A DNA stretch of 64,000 nt from Aliidiomarina iranensis (GTDB taxonomy: Bacteria; Pseudomonadota; Gammaproteobacteria; Enterobacterales; Alteromonadaceae), in contig NZ_PIPJ01000001.1 in assembly GCF_003987135.1 (NCBI RefSeq), positions 372,001 through 436,000 on the forward strand, given 5' to 3'. Below, piece after piece: positions 26,384-36,590 of this stretch. The notes beneath the pieces are model-generated. The model saw only the letters and a list, made by a program, of their open reading frames with translations, did not search any database and was not told where the DNA came from. Made by a program: the position numbers and the translations under genes. Position 1 is the stretch's first letter. Each line of letters begins with the position of its first letter.

Positions 26384-29287
26384 ATGTTTGTTCGAAACAC
26401 AGCAACCTATGTATCTAAAACCATTCGTGCAGGAGCCATTCTGGTATCGGCAACGCTGTTGCTAGCCGCGTGCCAGCCCGCACCAGAGCCAGCCCCTGAG
26501 CAAGCTGATGTAGATCCAATGATGATTTATACCAGCCCAAATGATACCCGAGAATATCGTGCGCTGGAGTTAGAAAATGGCTTGCGTATTGTGTTGGTAA
26601 GCGATTCTGAAGCGGAGAAATCTGGGGCTGCACTGGCTGTATTTGCCGGTAGCATGCAAAACCCCGATGACCAGTTAGGCCTCGCCCACTATTTAGAGCA
26701 CATGTTATTTTTAGGCACGGAAAAGTACCCAGACCCTGATGAATATGGCGATTTCATGGCGCAAAATGGCGGGATGCACAATGCCTATACCGCTGATGAT
26801 CATACAAACTACATGTTGGAAGTGAACAACGATGCCTTACCTGAAGCCTTAGATCGGTTTGCTGATTTCTTTAAAGCGCCAAAATTCTACCCAGAATACG
26901 CAGAAAAAGAAGTAAATGCGGTTGATTCTGAATGGTCGATGCGCCGAGCTTCAGATGGCTATATTTTATTTTCGCTAAATAACATTTTAATGAATCCTGA
27001 GCACCCTATTGCGCGCTTCCGAATCGGCAATAGCGAAACGCTTTCAGATAAAGAAAACAGCAATTTGCATGAGGAAATGTTGGCGTTCTACGAGCAGTAT
27101 TATTCTGCGAATTTAATGACGGCGAGTATTGTCAGCAACCGCCCACTTGATGAATTAGAGGCGCTGGCCCGGGCGGCTTTTGCGGATATTCCTAACCACG
27201 ATGCAGAAGTGCCGCAGATCTCTGTGCCAGTGGCAACCGCGGAAGAGTTGCAAAAGAAAATTTTCTATAAGCCGCAAATGGAACTGCGCCAAGTTATGCT
27301 CGATTTCACCATCGAGAATAATATGGATGAATATTTAGCGAAGCCGAATCGCTTGGTGGCACATTTAATTAATTCTGAAATGCCGGGTACGCCGGCTGCG
27401 CTATTCCGTGAATTAGGCTGGATAGAGAACTTGGGCGCTGGCGCTAGTGCAAATGCATATGGCAACGCTGGCCGCTTTCAAATTGCCGCTACCCTAACCG
27501 AAGCAGGCATGGCCCACAGAGAAACCATTATTGGTGTTTTGCTGCAATACATTGAGCAAATTCGCGCCGAGGGTGTTGCAGAAAAATATCATGGGGAACT
27601 TGCTACGGTATTAAGTAATGAATTTACTTTCTTACGCCGCATGGGTGCGTTTGATTATGCCACTAGCTTGGCCTCAAACTTATTGTACTATCCGTTTAAT
27701 CATGTAATCGACCACGCCTATCGTTTGGAAGATTACGATGCCGCTAAAGTAGATAGCGTTTTAGCCCAGCTCACACCAGAGAATTTACGAGTTTGGTATG
27801 TATCGCCGCAAGAAGAAACCGATGAAACCATGTATTACTTTGATGGTAACTATCGGGTAGCGGAAATTAGTGAGGAAGATTTCGCAAATTGGGAAACTGC
27901 GGCTCAAGATTACGTAGTGTCTTTACCTTCAGCGAACACGCTGTTTCCAGAAGATTTAAGTTTAGTTGCCGAAGAGGTTCATGGTAAACCACAGCAGCTA
28001 TTAGATGAACCCGGCATTTCTGTGTGGTTAAAGCGCAGCGATCGTTTTGCTGAGCCGCGGGCAGAAGTAACCGTGAGAATGTTCCAACCTACATTTGAAC
28101 GCTCGATTGAAGAGCAAATCGCAGTGCAGGTATTGATGGATACATTCGGTTTATCGCAACAGGCACTGGCCCGTGAAGCCTCGATTGCGGGCACCGGGTT
28201 TGGCCTATCTGCGAGTAACGGTTTAACGCTGCGCCTCACTGGTTTCAACGATAAACAAATGCAACTGGCTGAGCGTGTGCTTACAAGCTTTGCTGAATTT
28301 GAGCCTGCAAGTAACGCCATTGCACAATCGGTTGATCGTTTGCGCCGCAGTATTCAGAACCAACGATTGCAGTTCCCAATGCAGCAACTGTTCCCTGCGT
28401 TTAACCAGATTATGCGCTTGCCTTCGGTTAGCTACCAAGATCAATTAGCCGCTTTATCGGTTGTTGACCAAGAGCTGGTTATTGCCATGCGCGATCAGTT
28501 GTTACAGGGCAACACCATTCGTACTTTTGCATTTGGTAATTACAGTGATGCAGAAGCGGTGGCGTTAACTCGCAAGGTGGCTGAAATCGCGAAGGTAGAT
28601 CCAGAAGTTGAATATCGCAGTGCACCTATTGTGGAGCCCACCGATGCACTCCGGTTAACCTGGAACGATAATTTAACCTTGGAAGATACGGCTATTCTTG
28701 ATGTTTGGTTAAGCCCAGAGGATACCCTTGAAGCACGAGCAAAAGCTTGGGTATTGTCGGAACTTATGCATAATCGCTTTTTCACTGAGCTACGCACTGA
28801 AGATCAACTTGGTTATGCTGTGGGGGCCACCCGTATCAACCTAGATGATTACTCGGGTGTTGGCTTTTATATCCAAAGCCCTGTTCGCGGGCCTGCAGCG
28901 TTGCTTGCTCGTTTCGATAAGTTCCGCGCTGATTATGCCGAACGGTTGGCGGATTTAACCGAAGAAGATTTTGCCCAAGTTCGTACTAGCGCGTTAACTG
29001 ATTTGCTACAGCCGCCGCAAACATTAGGCCAAGAAGCTGGCCGTTACAGCGCTGATTGGGCCGATGAGCGCTATAGCTTTGATACACAAGAGCGCACGGC
29101 AGAAGCCCTACGCAGCTTGAGCTTGGCTGATATTCAGGCGTTTTATCAAACATTAATCAGCAACGGCGAAGGAAGCCGCGTGTTGATCCAAATGCGCGGT
29201 ACGAAATTCGCTGAAGAAGCGTTTGGTTCAATGGAAAATGAGCGCGTGATCGAAGATTTCACTTCCTGGAGTGAATCGCAACAATAA
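26384..29287 (+). CDS. M16 family zinc metalloprotease (pitrilysin/insulinase type), lipoprotein
   Basis: A peptidase of 967 aa related to protease III. The inverted zinc motif is HYLEH (His102, Glu105, His106), with the distal glutamate in the downstream EKEVNAVDSEW. Four M16 half-domains fit the length. The N-terminus is a lipoprotein signal: hydrophobic to LLLAAC with Cys30 as the lipid site and Gln at +2, which predicts outer-membrane sorting. E. coli PtrA is a soluble periplasmic enzyme, so the anchoring differs. It is followed by a terminator and stands alone. Confidence 0.92.
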   Translation: MFVRNTATYVSKTIRAGAILVSATLLLAACQPAPEPAPEQADVDPMMIYTSPNDTREYRALELENGLRIVLVSDSEAEKSGAALAVFAGSMQNPDDQLGLAHYLEHMLFLGTEKYPDPDEYGDFMAQNGGMHNAYTADDHTNYMLEVNNDALPEALDRFADFFKAPKFYPEYAEKEVNAVDSEWSMRRASDGYILFSLNNILMNPEHPIARFRIGNSETLSDKENSNLHEEMLAFYEQYYSANLMTASIVSNRPLDELEALARAAFADIPNHDAEVPQISVPVATAEELQKKIFYKPQMELRQVMLDFTIENNMDEYLAKPNRLVAHLINSEMPGTPAALFRELGWIENLGAGASANAYGNAGRFQIAATLTEAGMAHRETIIGVLLQYIEQIRAEGVAEKYHGELATVLSNEFTFLRRMGAFDYATSLASNLLYYPFNHVIDHAYRLEDYDAAKVDSVLAQLTPENLRVWYVSPQEETDETMYYFDGNYRVAEISEEDFANWETAAQDYVVSLPSANTLFPEDLSLVAEEVHGKPQQLLDEPGISVWLKRSDRFAEPRAEVTVRMFQPTFERSIEEQIAVQVLMDTFGLSQQALAREASIAGTGFGLSASNGLTLRLTGFNDKQMQLAERVLTSFAEFEPASNAIAQSVDRLRRSIQNQRLQFPMQQLFPAFNQIMRLPSVSYQDQLAALSVVDQELVIAMRDQLLQGNTIRTFAFGNYSDAEAVALTRKVAEIAKVDPEVEYRSAPIVEPTDALRLTWNDNLTLEDTAILDVWLSPEDTLEARAKAWVLSELMHNRFFTELRTEDQLGYAVGATRINLDDYSGVGFYIQSPVRGPAALLARFDKFRADYAERLADLTEEDFAQVRTSALTDLLQPPQTLGQEAGRYSADWADERYSFDTQERTAEALRSLSLADIQAFYQTLISNGEGSRVLIQMRGTKFAEEAFGSMENERVIEDFTSWSESQQ

Positions 29288-29365
29288 GGCCATTAGGGGT
29301 TGTATCGAGTGCTTGTGAGAGCACTCGAGTAAACTCTTTTAACAAGCCTCTTTAGGCACAGTAAC

Positions 29366-29421
29366 AGCCCGTTAAAACGATGAATGTTCTAATTGAGCAT
29401 AACGTTCTAACGGGCTTTTTG
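29366..29421. terminator. Terminator between convergent M16 protease and yheS
   Basis: A 14-bp stem with one mismatch (29366-29379 with 29403-29416) followed by five T residues. The intervening 23 bases can form a smaller inner stem. Confidence 0.85.
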
Positions 29422-29463
29422 TTGTTCTAGCTTGGTATGTTGAAGGCGAATTAGCTGCGGCTT

Positions 29464-31362
29464 TTACTCGAGTTCGGCCAGTTGCTCACTTATCGCAAAC
29501 CATTCGCTTTCAATGCGCTCTAGCTCAACTTTGATTTGTGCTTGTTGTTGCAATACTTCCGTTAGCTCATCTTTTCGTTGCGCTTGGTAAAGCTCTGTAT
29601 CCGCAAGCTTTTCTTCTAGCGCTTGCAAGGTATTTTCAGCTCTCTCCATAGCCGATTCCGCTTTCTTTAACTTATCGCGTAATGGCTTAAGTTGTTGCCG
29701 CTGCTGCGCGGCAGCTTGGCGTTGTGCCTTTTTACTTTGGGCAGAATCGGGGTTCTCGCGGGTATCAGGGGCGGCCAGCGCTTTTTGTGCCGCTGCTTGT
29801 TGCTCGAGCCACTGGGAGTAATCGTCTAAATCGCCCTTAAAAGCCGCCGATTCACCGTTCGCCACTAAGTAGTAATCGTCAACCGTAGCTCTCAAGAAGT
29901 GGCGATCATGAGACACGATAACCATGGCACCACTAAATTCTTGTAACGCGCTCACAAGCGCTTCACGCATATCAAGATCAAGATGGTTAGTGGGTTCATC
30001 GAGAAGCAACAAGTTTGGCTTTTGATAAATCAACATAGCCAACACTAAGCGAGCCTTCTCACCGCCGGAAAATGGGCCTACTGGATCATAGGCTCTGTCG
30101 CCGGTAAAGCCAAAACGGCCGAGATAATCGCGCAATGCTTGTTCTGGCGCCGTTCGATCGATGCGATATAAATGCGCAATGGCATGGTCATGCAAACTGA
30201 GGGTATCGAGCTGGTGCTGGGCGAAGTAGCCAATAACTAAGCCCGCACTCACTTGCCGAACGCCGTTTTGCGGCGGTAACTCCCCCGCAAGCATTTTCAT
30301 TAGCGTTGATTTACCGGCACCGTTGCGGCCCAGTAAACCAATTCTGCTGCCTGGAACAAGATTTAAATGGATTTTCCGTAAAATCGTAACATCACCGTAG
30401 CCAGCTTGAATGTTATCCAGTTGGATAAGCGGGTTGGGTAACTTAGATGGTTCAGGAAAGGTTAAATCAAAGGGCTCTTGGTCGCCCAGAGGTGCAGTAG
30501 CTGTTAATTTCTCAAGTGCTTTCAATCGGCTTTGTGCTTGCTTTGCTTTGGTGGCTTGTGCGCGGAAACGATCAACAAAACTTTGCAAATGAGCTCGCTG
30601 AGCTTGTTCTTTCGCATATTGTTGCTGCTGCTGAGCTCTGCGTTCACTGCGCTGGCGTTGGAAACTCGTGTAATCACCGCTGTAGGAGTGAGTAGTTTTT
30701 CGCTCAATATGGATAATGTGGGTTACTACCGCATCGATAAAATCACGATCATGGGAAATAACAATCACAGTGCCTTCAAACCGCTTGAGCCAGCTCTCTA
30801 ACCAAACAATAGCATCGAGGTCGAGGTGGTTAGTGGGTTCATCGAGCAGGAGTAAATCAGAGCGTGCAATAAGTGCTTGGGCTAAATTTAAGCGCATGCG
30901 CCACCCGCCGGAAAAACTTTTTACCGGTGCGTGCAATTGTTCTTGGGAAAACCCAAGGCCAGCAAGCAACATAGCTGCTCGTGCCTCAATGTGATAGCCA
31001 CCAATGGCTTCTAGCTTTCCATGTAAACTGGCAATTGCATGGCCGTCACCATTTACTTCAGCCTCATCCAATTGTGCTTTTATTTGCGTATACTCTGCAT
31101 CACCACTAATTACGTAATCAATGGCAGGCGTGGCGAGTGCCGGTGTTTCTTGGGCTACGCTGGCAATGCGCCAACCCGTTGGAATTTGAATTTGGCCGTC
31201 GTCTTCTTTTAACTCGCCACGGATTAAAGCAAATAACGACGATTTACCTGAGCCATTAGCACCAACTAAGCCAATACGGTGACCCGGAAAAATGCTAAAC
31301 TGCGCGCCTTTAAGCAGTTGTTGGCCGCCACGAATGAGGCTGAGATTATCGGCTTGAATCAT
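29464..31362 (-). CDS. yheS: ABC-F family ATPase YheS
   Basis: A soluble ABC-F protein with two ATPase domains, which acts on ribosomes in this family. Walker A motifs are GANGSGKSS (about residues 34-42) and GRNGAGKSTL. Signatures are SFSGGWRMRL and FSGGEKARL, and both domains have the LLLDEPTNHLDLD Walker B. A glutamine-rich interdomain linker and a C-terminal coiled coil (about 530-632) follow. The start at MIQADNLSL matches E. coli YheS; the frame is open 18 codons further upstream without support. Divergent from yheV. Confidence 0.94.
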   Translation of the reverse strand: MIQADNLSLIRGGQQLLKGAQFSIFPGHRIGLVGANGSGKSSLFALIRGELKEDDGQIQIPTGWRIASVAQETPALATPAIDYVISGDAEYTQIKAQLDEAEVNGDGHAIASLHGKLEAIGGYHIEARAAMLLAGLGFSQEQLHAPVKSFSGGWRMRLNLAQALIARSDLLLLDEPTNHLDLDAIVWLESWLKRFEGTVIVISHDRDFIDAVVTHIIHIERKTTHSYSGDYTSFQRQRSERRAQQQQQYAKEQAQRAHLQSFVDRFRAQATKAKQAQSRLKALEKLTATAPLGDQEPFDLTFPEPSKLPNPLIQLDNIQAGYGDVTILRKIHLNLVPGSRIGLLGRNGAGKSTLMKMLAGELPPQNGVRQVSAGLVIGYFAQHQLDTLSLHDHAIAHLYRIDRTAPEQALRDYLGRFGFTGDRAYDPVGPFSGGEKARLVLAMLIYQKPNLLLLDEPTNHLDLDMREALVSALQEFSGAMVIVSHDRHFLRATVDDYYLVANGESAAFKGDLDDYSQWLEQQAAAQKALAAPDTRENPDSAQSKKAQRQAAAQQRQQLKPLRDKLKKAESAMERAENTLQALEEKLADTELYQAQRKDELTEVLQQQAQIKVELERIESEWFAISEQLAELE

Positions 31363-31479
31363 AACAACGAGATATCCAAAACATGTGGGGTAGAAAACCC
31401 GCACATCATAGCGCAACTTGGCTGTTAACGCAGCAGTTGTAACCGAACCGAGTAGCCGAAATAGGAAAGCAATTTATTT

Positions 31480-31686
31480 ATGAGCCGCACTAAAAAACGA
31501 TTCATTGCAGGGGCCACATGCCCTCACTGTAAAGCTCAAGATTCTCTAATGGTGTTCACTGAAGATGGGCAAGAACATGCTCATTGTGTGGAATGTGATT
31601 ACAATATGAGCGAGGCGGATATGCAAAATGAAGAGAAATCTTCAAATGTGTCTCGGGATCAGGTGATCGGGGTGTTTAAGCCGTAA
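31480..31686 (+). CDS. yheV: YheV family putative zinc-ribbon protein
   Basis: A 68-aa protein with two CxxC pairs (CPHC and CVEC) that look like a zinc ribbon. The start (RKRFIAGA-like SRTKKRFIAGA) and end (DQVIGVFKP) match the YheV family. The function is unknown. It is encoded opposite yheS, as in related genomes where yheS, yheU and yheV cluster. Confidence 0.9.
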   Translation: MSRTKKRFIAGATCPHCKAQDSLMVFTEDGQEHAHCVECDYNMSEADMQNEEKSSNVSRDQVIGVFKP

Positions 31687-31756
31687 TTTGTTCATGCCCG
31701 TTAGCGCTTTTCCATTTATTTTTCGCCAAGCAAGCGGCGGAATTTTGCGAAAGTAA

Positions 31757-32911
31757 CTAAGCATCGCGCGGTAGGCCCTTTTCAACCACTCGAATTAAAC
31801 GTTCTGTGAGCCGCGATTTTACCGCCGAGCTCTCAGTAGCCGCTTGTTGTTGCGCTAACGCCCATTCAATATGCTCTTTCACAATGTCGCTAGCGGTTTC
31901 TAAACGTGCTGATAGTGCTGAAATTACCGCCTTATCATGTGGCGCATTACCGAGCGCAATGGCTAAATTTCGTTGCCATTTTTCATAACCGATGCGGCGA
32001 ATTGGTGAACCCTCGGTGGCGGTTAAAAATTCTTCTTCGCTCCAAGCCCAGAGATCTAGTAGATCTGGTGTGTGCAAGGCATGCCGAGGCATAAAATCTG
32101 TTTCCGGAGTAGGTTTAGCGTAACGATTCCAAGGGCAAACCAGCTGGCAATCATCGCAACCATAGATGCGGTTACCAATGGCTTTGCGAAACTCCTCGGG
32201 AATCGATCCCCCGTGCTCTATGGTGAGATAACTAATACAACGGCGGGCATCTAAAACATAGGGTTCAACAATAGCTTGTGTTGGGCAAATGGTAATACAT
32301 GCGGTACAACTTCCACATTGTTCCGGTTGGGGTTTATCCACTGGCAAAGGGAGGTTTATAAGCAACTCACCAAGGAAAAACCAAGAACCATCATCGCTAT
32401 CGAGAAGCAGGGTGTGCTTGCCCACCCAGCCTAAGCCGGCTTTTTCTGCCAGTGGCCGCTCCATAATGGGGGCGGAATCAACAAAGGGGCGGAAATCGGC
32501 GCTAAGGCTATAGTCTTCGCGGTTATCTTCAATGTGTTTAGCGATTTTATCACCAAGCTGTTTTAATCGCTTGCGTAACACTTTGTGATAATCTCGGCCG
32601 AGCGCATAACGGCTGATGTAACCAAGTTGAGGTTGTTTCAATACCGCAGCAAACCGGGCGCCTTCAGGAAGATAATCCATGCGCACACAAATCGCTCTTA
32701 CACTACCCGGGTGCAACTCTGCCGGGCGTGCACGTAACATGCCGTGGCGTTCCATAAATGCCATTTCACCGTGGTACTTTTTATCCAACCATGCTTGCAG
32801 GCTTTCTTCATGAGCCGATAAATCAAGATCACTAATGCCCACCTGTTGAAAACCAAGTTCAATGCCCCATTGTTTAATTTTTTCGGTTAATCCGTGGTAG
32901 TCCGGTGTCAT
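31757..32911 (-). CDS. queG: Epoxyqueuosine reductase QueG
   Basis: A cobalamin- and [4Fe-4S]-dependent enzyme that reduces epoxyqueuosine to queuosine in tRNA anticodons. The two cluster motifs are CGSCTACITICP and the CDDCQLVCPWN segment. The N-terminal B12-binding domain and the C-terminal HEAT-like region are present in the 384 aa. It is divergent from nnr, as in E. coli (yjeS-yjeF). The start codon is the ATG at 32911. Confidence 0.95.
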   Translation of the reverse strand: MTPDYHGLTEKIKQWGIELGFQQVGISDLDLSAHEESLQAWLDKKYHGEMAFMERHGMLRARPAELHPGSVRAICVRMDYLPEGARFAAVLKQPQLGYISRYALGRDYHKVLRKRLKQLGDKIAKHIEDNREDYSLSADFRPFVDSAPIMERPLAEKAGLGWVGKHTLLLDSDDGSWFFLGELLINLPLPVDKPQPEQCGSCTACITICPTQAIVEPYVLDARRCISYLTIEHGGSIPEEFRKAIGNRIYGCDDCQLVCPWNRYAKPTPETDFMPRHALHTPDLLDLWAWSEEEFLTATEGSPIRRIGYEKWQRNLAIALGNAPHDKAVISALSARLETASDIVKEHIEWALAQQQAATESSAVKSRLTERLIRVVEKGLPRDA

Positions 32912-33027
32912 TTCTTACCCAATTTATCGTATGCTGTAGAACATCGTATTAGCAAAGCCAGTTAGCACGTTTTTACAGGCTCTGTTCGCTAACATTTGGT
33001 GCTGAATTGCAACCTAAGGAAGTGCCC

Positions 33028-34563
33028 GTGCAAACATCATTAACTAGCAGCATACCACAGCAACTTTATTCGCCGGAACAGGTTGCTGAGTTCGAAGCTG
33101 AAGCAGCCGCTCGTGCTGGTGCCGATTTGTGGCAGTTAATGCAACGGGCTGGGGCTGCCGCCTTCGAGTGTTTGCAACAACAAATAAAAATGGATACGCA
33201 AATCGCCGTGCTGTGTGGCCCTGGTAACAATGGCGGCGATGGTTATGTGGTGGCACAAATGGCGCACTCGAAGGGTTATCCAGTTCGAGTATTTGCCTTT
33301 GGTGAACCGAAATCTCCTGAGGGGCGGCGCGCATTACAAAATTGGCTTGAAGTTGGTGGCGATATCGAGCCTTTAACCGATTGGCCGGAGCAAGAGCCTG
33401 ATTATGTTGTGGATGCGCTTCTGGGCACAGGCTTGAACACTGATGTGCGTGGGGACATTCGCGAGTGTATTGAGGCGCTTAATGATTCAGCACTGCCTGT
33501 GCTCGCCATCGATGTACCATCGGGTTTGCATGCGAACACCGGTGTAGTGATGGGGGTTGCGGTGCGTGCTCGCCACACGGTTACCATGATTGGCGTGAAG
33601 CGCGGCTTAACAACAGCTATGGCGGCCGATTATATTGGTCAGCTTTGGTTTGCTGATTTGGATATTCAAAGAGAGTTTCGCTTGCTTACCGAGCCTGCCG
33701 CTTGGTGGTTACAGGAAGCGCAACTGCAACATGATCTAGCCCCACGTAAAAAAGTGTGCCAAAAGGGGGATTTTGGTCATGTTTTAATAATTGGTGGTGG
33801 CGCCGGCATGGCTGGTGCGGCTCGGCTTGCAGCAACGGCTGCTTTGCGAAGCGGAGCGGGGAAGGTAACGGTGATTTGTGAACCCAGTGAGGTGTTCCTT
33901 ATCGGCCAGCAACCCGAGCTTATGGTTCGTGGCCTCCTTGCAGATGCGCCAGAGGCCGAGGAACTTGTGGAACGGGCGAGTGTCATTGCTATAGGCCCAG
34001 GATTAGGGCGAAGCCATTGGGGAAGGCAGTGGTGGCAGCGTTTCTGCCAACGCTCTTTGGAAAAGCCAACACCTGCGGTGATTGATGCCGATGCATTAAA
34101 TTTACTTGCGTTGCAGCTGCGAGATGGTGAAGATCTGCCCCTATCAGAAGGGCATGTATTTACACCGCATCCGGGCGAAGCAGCCCGCTTGTTGCAATGC
34201 CAAATTGCCGATATCGAGCAGAACCGATGGTTAGCAAGCAATACTTTACAGGAACTTTTAACCGGAACTGTGGTGTTAAAAGGCGCTGGTAGTTTAATTT
34301 CAACGTCGGCGGCAACCGCGGTGTGCACTAACGGCACGCCAGCCATGGCAGTAGCTGGCATGGGGGATGTGTTAACTGGCATTATTGCGGGCTTGTTAGC
34401 ACAAGCACCGGCGTTGGGTTTGAATACCGAAGCAGCCACCCGAGCGGCGGTGTTAGTGCACGCATTGGCCGCTGAATTTGCAGCTAATGGCAACACGCGG
34501 GGTATGTTGGCCTCTGATGTTATTGCCGAAATCTCGCGTTTTGTGAATCCGAAAAACAATTAA
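33028..34563 (+). CDS. nnr: Bifunctional NAD(P)H-hydrate epimerase/dehydratase
   Basis: Repairs hydrated NADH and NADPH. The N-terminal epimerase domain (about 1-215) contains CGPGNNGGDGYV, and the C-terminal ADP-dependent dehydratase domain (about 225-511) has GGAGMAGAARLA, ATAALRSGAGKV, the TPHPGEAARLL motif and GMGDVLTGIIAG. A GTG start is chosen because AAGGA lies 7 bases upstream; a TTG at 33007 is in frame without a ribosome binding site. It heads the conserved nnr-tsaE-amiB-mutL cluster. Confidence 0.93.
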   Translation: MQTSLTSSIPQQLYSPEQVAEFEAEAAARAGADLWQLMQRAGAAAFECLQQQIKMDTQIAVLCGPGNNGGDGYVVAQMAHSKGYPVRVFAFGEPKSPEGRRALQNWLEVGGDIEPLTDWPEQEPDYVVDALLGTGLNTDVRGDIRECIEALNDSALPVLAIDVPSGLHANTGVVMGVAVRARHTVTMIGVKRGLTTAMAADYIGQLWFADLDIQREFRLLTEPAAWWLQEAQLQHDLAPRKKVCQKGDFGHVLIIGGGAGMAGAARLAATAALRSGAGKVTVICEPSEVFLIGQQPELMVRGLLADAPEAEELVERASVIAIGPGLGRSHWGRQWWQRFCQRSLEKPTPAVIDADALNLLALQLRDGEDLPLSEGHVFTPHPGEAARLLQCQIADIEQNRWLASNTLQELLTGTVVLKGAGSLISTSAATAVCTNGTPAMAVAGMGDVLTGIIAGLLAQAPALGLNTEAATRAAVLVHALAAEFAANGNTRGMLASDVIAEISRFVNPKNN

Positions 34564-34729
34564 ACCCTGTTGATCGGTAGCTAATGGTTGTTTGCAGCCC
34601 ATATTTTTTTAAGAATAAACAGGGGCTCTAAGAAGAGTTAGGGTCTCGAAGCACAAACAAGGGCTCGAAGCAAATGCATGTTGCAAACACACACGGATTA
34701 AAATTGATAATGGCTAGGAACGAACTCAT

Positions 34730-35209
34730 ATGACAAGTAACACAACAGCTGGCGCCGAAGTAGCCGTTGCTTTAGCAGATGAACACAGCACCGAGGCGCT
34801 TGGTGCAAGTATTGCGCGCGCTTGTAAGCAGCCAGCAGTTATCTTTTTACGAGGGGATTTAGGTGCAGGTAAAACGACCTTTAGCCGCGGGTTTATACAA
34901 GCACTTGGGCATGAGGGTGCTGTTAAAAGCCCAACCTATACGTTAATTGAACCCTACGAGTTGGCTAGTTGGCGAGTTTACCATTTTGACCTATATCGCT
35001 TAGGTGACCCGGAAGAGCTTGAATTTATGGGGATTCGTGATTACTTTGGGGCTGATAGTTTGTGTTTAGTGGAGTGGCCTGAGCGGGGTTATGGTATTCT
35101 GCCACAGGCCGATTTAGTTATAACATTAAGACCTACGGAGAGTGGGCGTACAGCTGAGCTTGCAGCATACAGCGATATTGGGGAAGGGTTATTAAAACAT
35201 CTGTTGTAA
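34730..35209 (+). CDS. tsaE: tRNA threonylcarbamoyladenosine biosynthesis ATPase TsaE
   Basis: A P-loop ATPase that assists TsaB/TsaD in making t6A37 of tRNAs that read ANN codons. Walker A is [14 protein letters not shown]. The SPTYTL switch and the YHFDLYRL and EWPERG segments are typical. The 159-aa length is normal, and AGGAAC precedes the ATG. It is followed 20 bp later by the amidase gene. The 166-bp gap before it contains a short degenerate direct repeat (AGGG-CTC-AAG, three times) of unknown meaning. Confidence 0.94.
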   Translation: MTSNTTAGAEVAVALADEHSTEALGASIARACKQPAVIFLRGDLGAGKTTFSRGFIQALGHEGAVKSPTYTLIEPYELASWRVYHFDLYRLGDPEELEFMGIRDYFGADSLCLVEWPERGYGILPQADLVITLRPTESGRTAELAAYSDIGEGLLKHLL

Positions 35210-35229
35210 AACCGCGCAGGCTACTTGCC

Positions 35230-36585
35230 GTGCTCAGTTGGCTTCTGGCTAGCTGGGCTTTGTTGTGGTCGTCGGTAAGTGTTGCACAAAACATTGAAAA
35301 TGTTCGTGTTTGGCCATCCGCTGAAAAAACGCGAGTGGTTTTTGATCTATCAGCAGAGCCCACTTACACCTATTTTACTCTGTTTGATAATCAGCCCTAT
35401 CGCATTGTTATCGATTTTCAGAACACAGCTAACCAAGTGGATTTATCGGCGATTGAAATTGCTTCCGATGTGGTTACTGTGATTCGAACCAGTGGTTCCC
35501 CGCGGGCGGGAACATCTCGAATTGTGTTAGAAATCAATAGTGCAACGGCGCCGGAAATTTTTCCTTTGGGGCCCTCTGGTAATTCTGGGCATCGGCTCGT
35601 AGTTGATATTGCAGGCGCTACTGACCTTTCACAGGTGGTGGCTGAAAGCCAGAGCAGTACTCCCGCTACCAGTGCTCCGCGGGTTCCGCGAACCCTTGAT
35701 GCGATACCTATAAGGCCCTTAGTAGTGGCGATCGATGCCGGGCACGGTGGCCGTGATCCTGGTTCAATTGGCCCTGCGGGTAACTTTGAGAAAGTGATCA
35801 CCCTTGCAGTGGCAAGAAAGTTAGCGGCGCGAGTGAATGCAGATCCAGGAATGCGCGCTGTATTAACGCGCACCGGTGATCAATCGCTATCTTTGGCGCA
35901 GCGCACGAGCGTTGTTCGCCGCGAGCGAGCAGATTTCTTTGTTTCCATTCACGCGGATGCCTTCACCACGCCGCAACCCAGAGGTGCCTCGGTGTGGATC
36001 TTATCGAAACGCCGTTCTGATACCGAATTAGGCCGCGCCTTGGAGAACAAGGAACGCTTGAGTGAGGAATTAATTGATGTAGTGCCAAGCCTGGAGAACA
36101 GCGAAGATGATCCGTATTTAAATCGCACCTTCTTAGATATGCTCCGGGATAATTCCATGGCTGATGGCCATGAAGCAGCTACTATAATTTTAGATCAGCT
36201 CGGGCGGGTAACAAATTTGCATCGAGATAAGCCTGAGGGTGCCAGCTTTGGTGTGCTCAGCGCCCTGAGAACGCCTTCCGTATTGGTAGAGTTGGGTTTC
36301 ATTTCAAATCCGCAAAAAGAACGCTTACTCATCAACAATAGCCATCAAGATCGTTTAGCTAATGCGCTTTATTTAGGCATTCGCGAGTTCTTTTTACGTA
36401 ACCCCGTGGCAGGTACATCGTTAGCCGAGCTTGAAATACAAACCCACGTTGTGGCTCGTGGTGAATCGCTCTCGGTTATTGCGGCGCGATATGGCGTGCG
36501 TGTGGCGGATATCAAAGCCCAAAATAACCTGCGCAGCAATACCATTCGCGTTGGTCAACAACTAGAAATTCCGCTCGGAAGGTGA
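35230..36585 (+). CDS. amiB: N-acetylmuramoyl-L-alanine amidase, AmiB type with LysM
   Basis: A periplasmic cell-wall amidase for septal peptidoglycan splitting. An export signal is expected at the N-terminus (ends near SVSVAQ, residue 20). An AMIN domain follows (about 22-130). The Amidase_3 domain has zinc ligands His172 (DAGHGG), Glu187 and His241 (SIHADA), and the catalytic Glu354 (LVELGF). A LysM domain covers 406-448. The GTG start gives a signal peptide with no lysine or arginine in its n-region. The frame is open upstream, and residues KPRR lie just before, so a non-standard upstream start is conceivable. AGG lies 9 bases before the GTG. Confidence 0.93.
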   Translation: MLSWLLASWALLWSSVSVAQNIENVRVWPSAEKTRVVFDLSAEPTYTYFTLFDNQPYRIVIDFQNTANQVDLSAIEIASDVVTVIRTSGSPRAGTSRIVLEINSATAPEIFPLGPSGNSGHRLVVDIAGATDLSQVVAESQSSTPATSAPRVPRTLDAIPIRPLVVAIDAGHGGRDPGSIGPAGNFEKVITLAVARKLAARVNADPGMRAVLTRTGDQSLSLAQRTSVVRRERADFFVSIHADAFTTPQPRGASVWILSKRRSDTELGRALENKERLSEELIDVVPSLENSEDDPYLNRTFLDMLRDNSMADGHEAATIILDQLGRVTNLHRDKPEGASFGVLSALRTPSVLVELGFISNPQKERLLINNSHQDRLANALYLGIREFFLRNPVAGTSLAELEIQTHVVARGESLSVIAARYGVRVADIKAQNNLRSNTIRVGQQLEIPLGR

Positions 36586-36590
36586 TGGCT

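Noticed and set aside
33777..34559. Minus-strand frame of 260 codons inside nnr
   Set aside because: It is an antisense shadow of a GC-biased gene with no motif, and nnr is fully supported by its dehydratase motifs.
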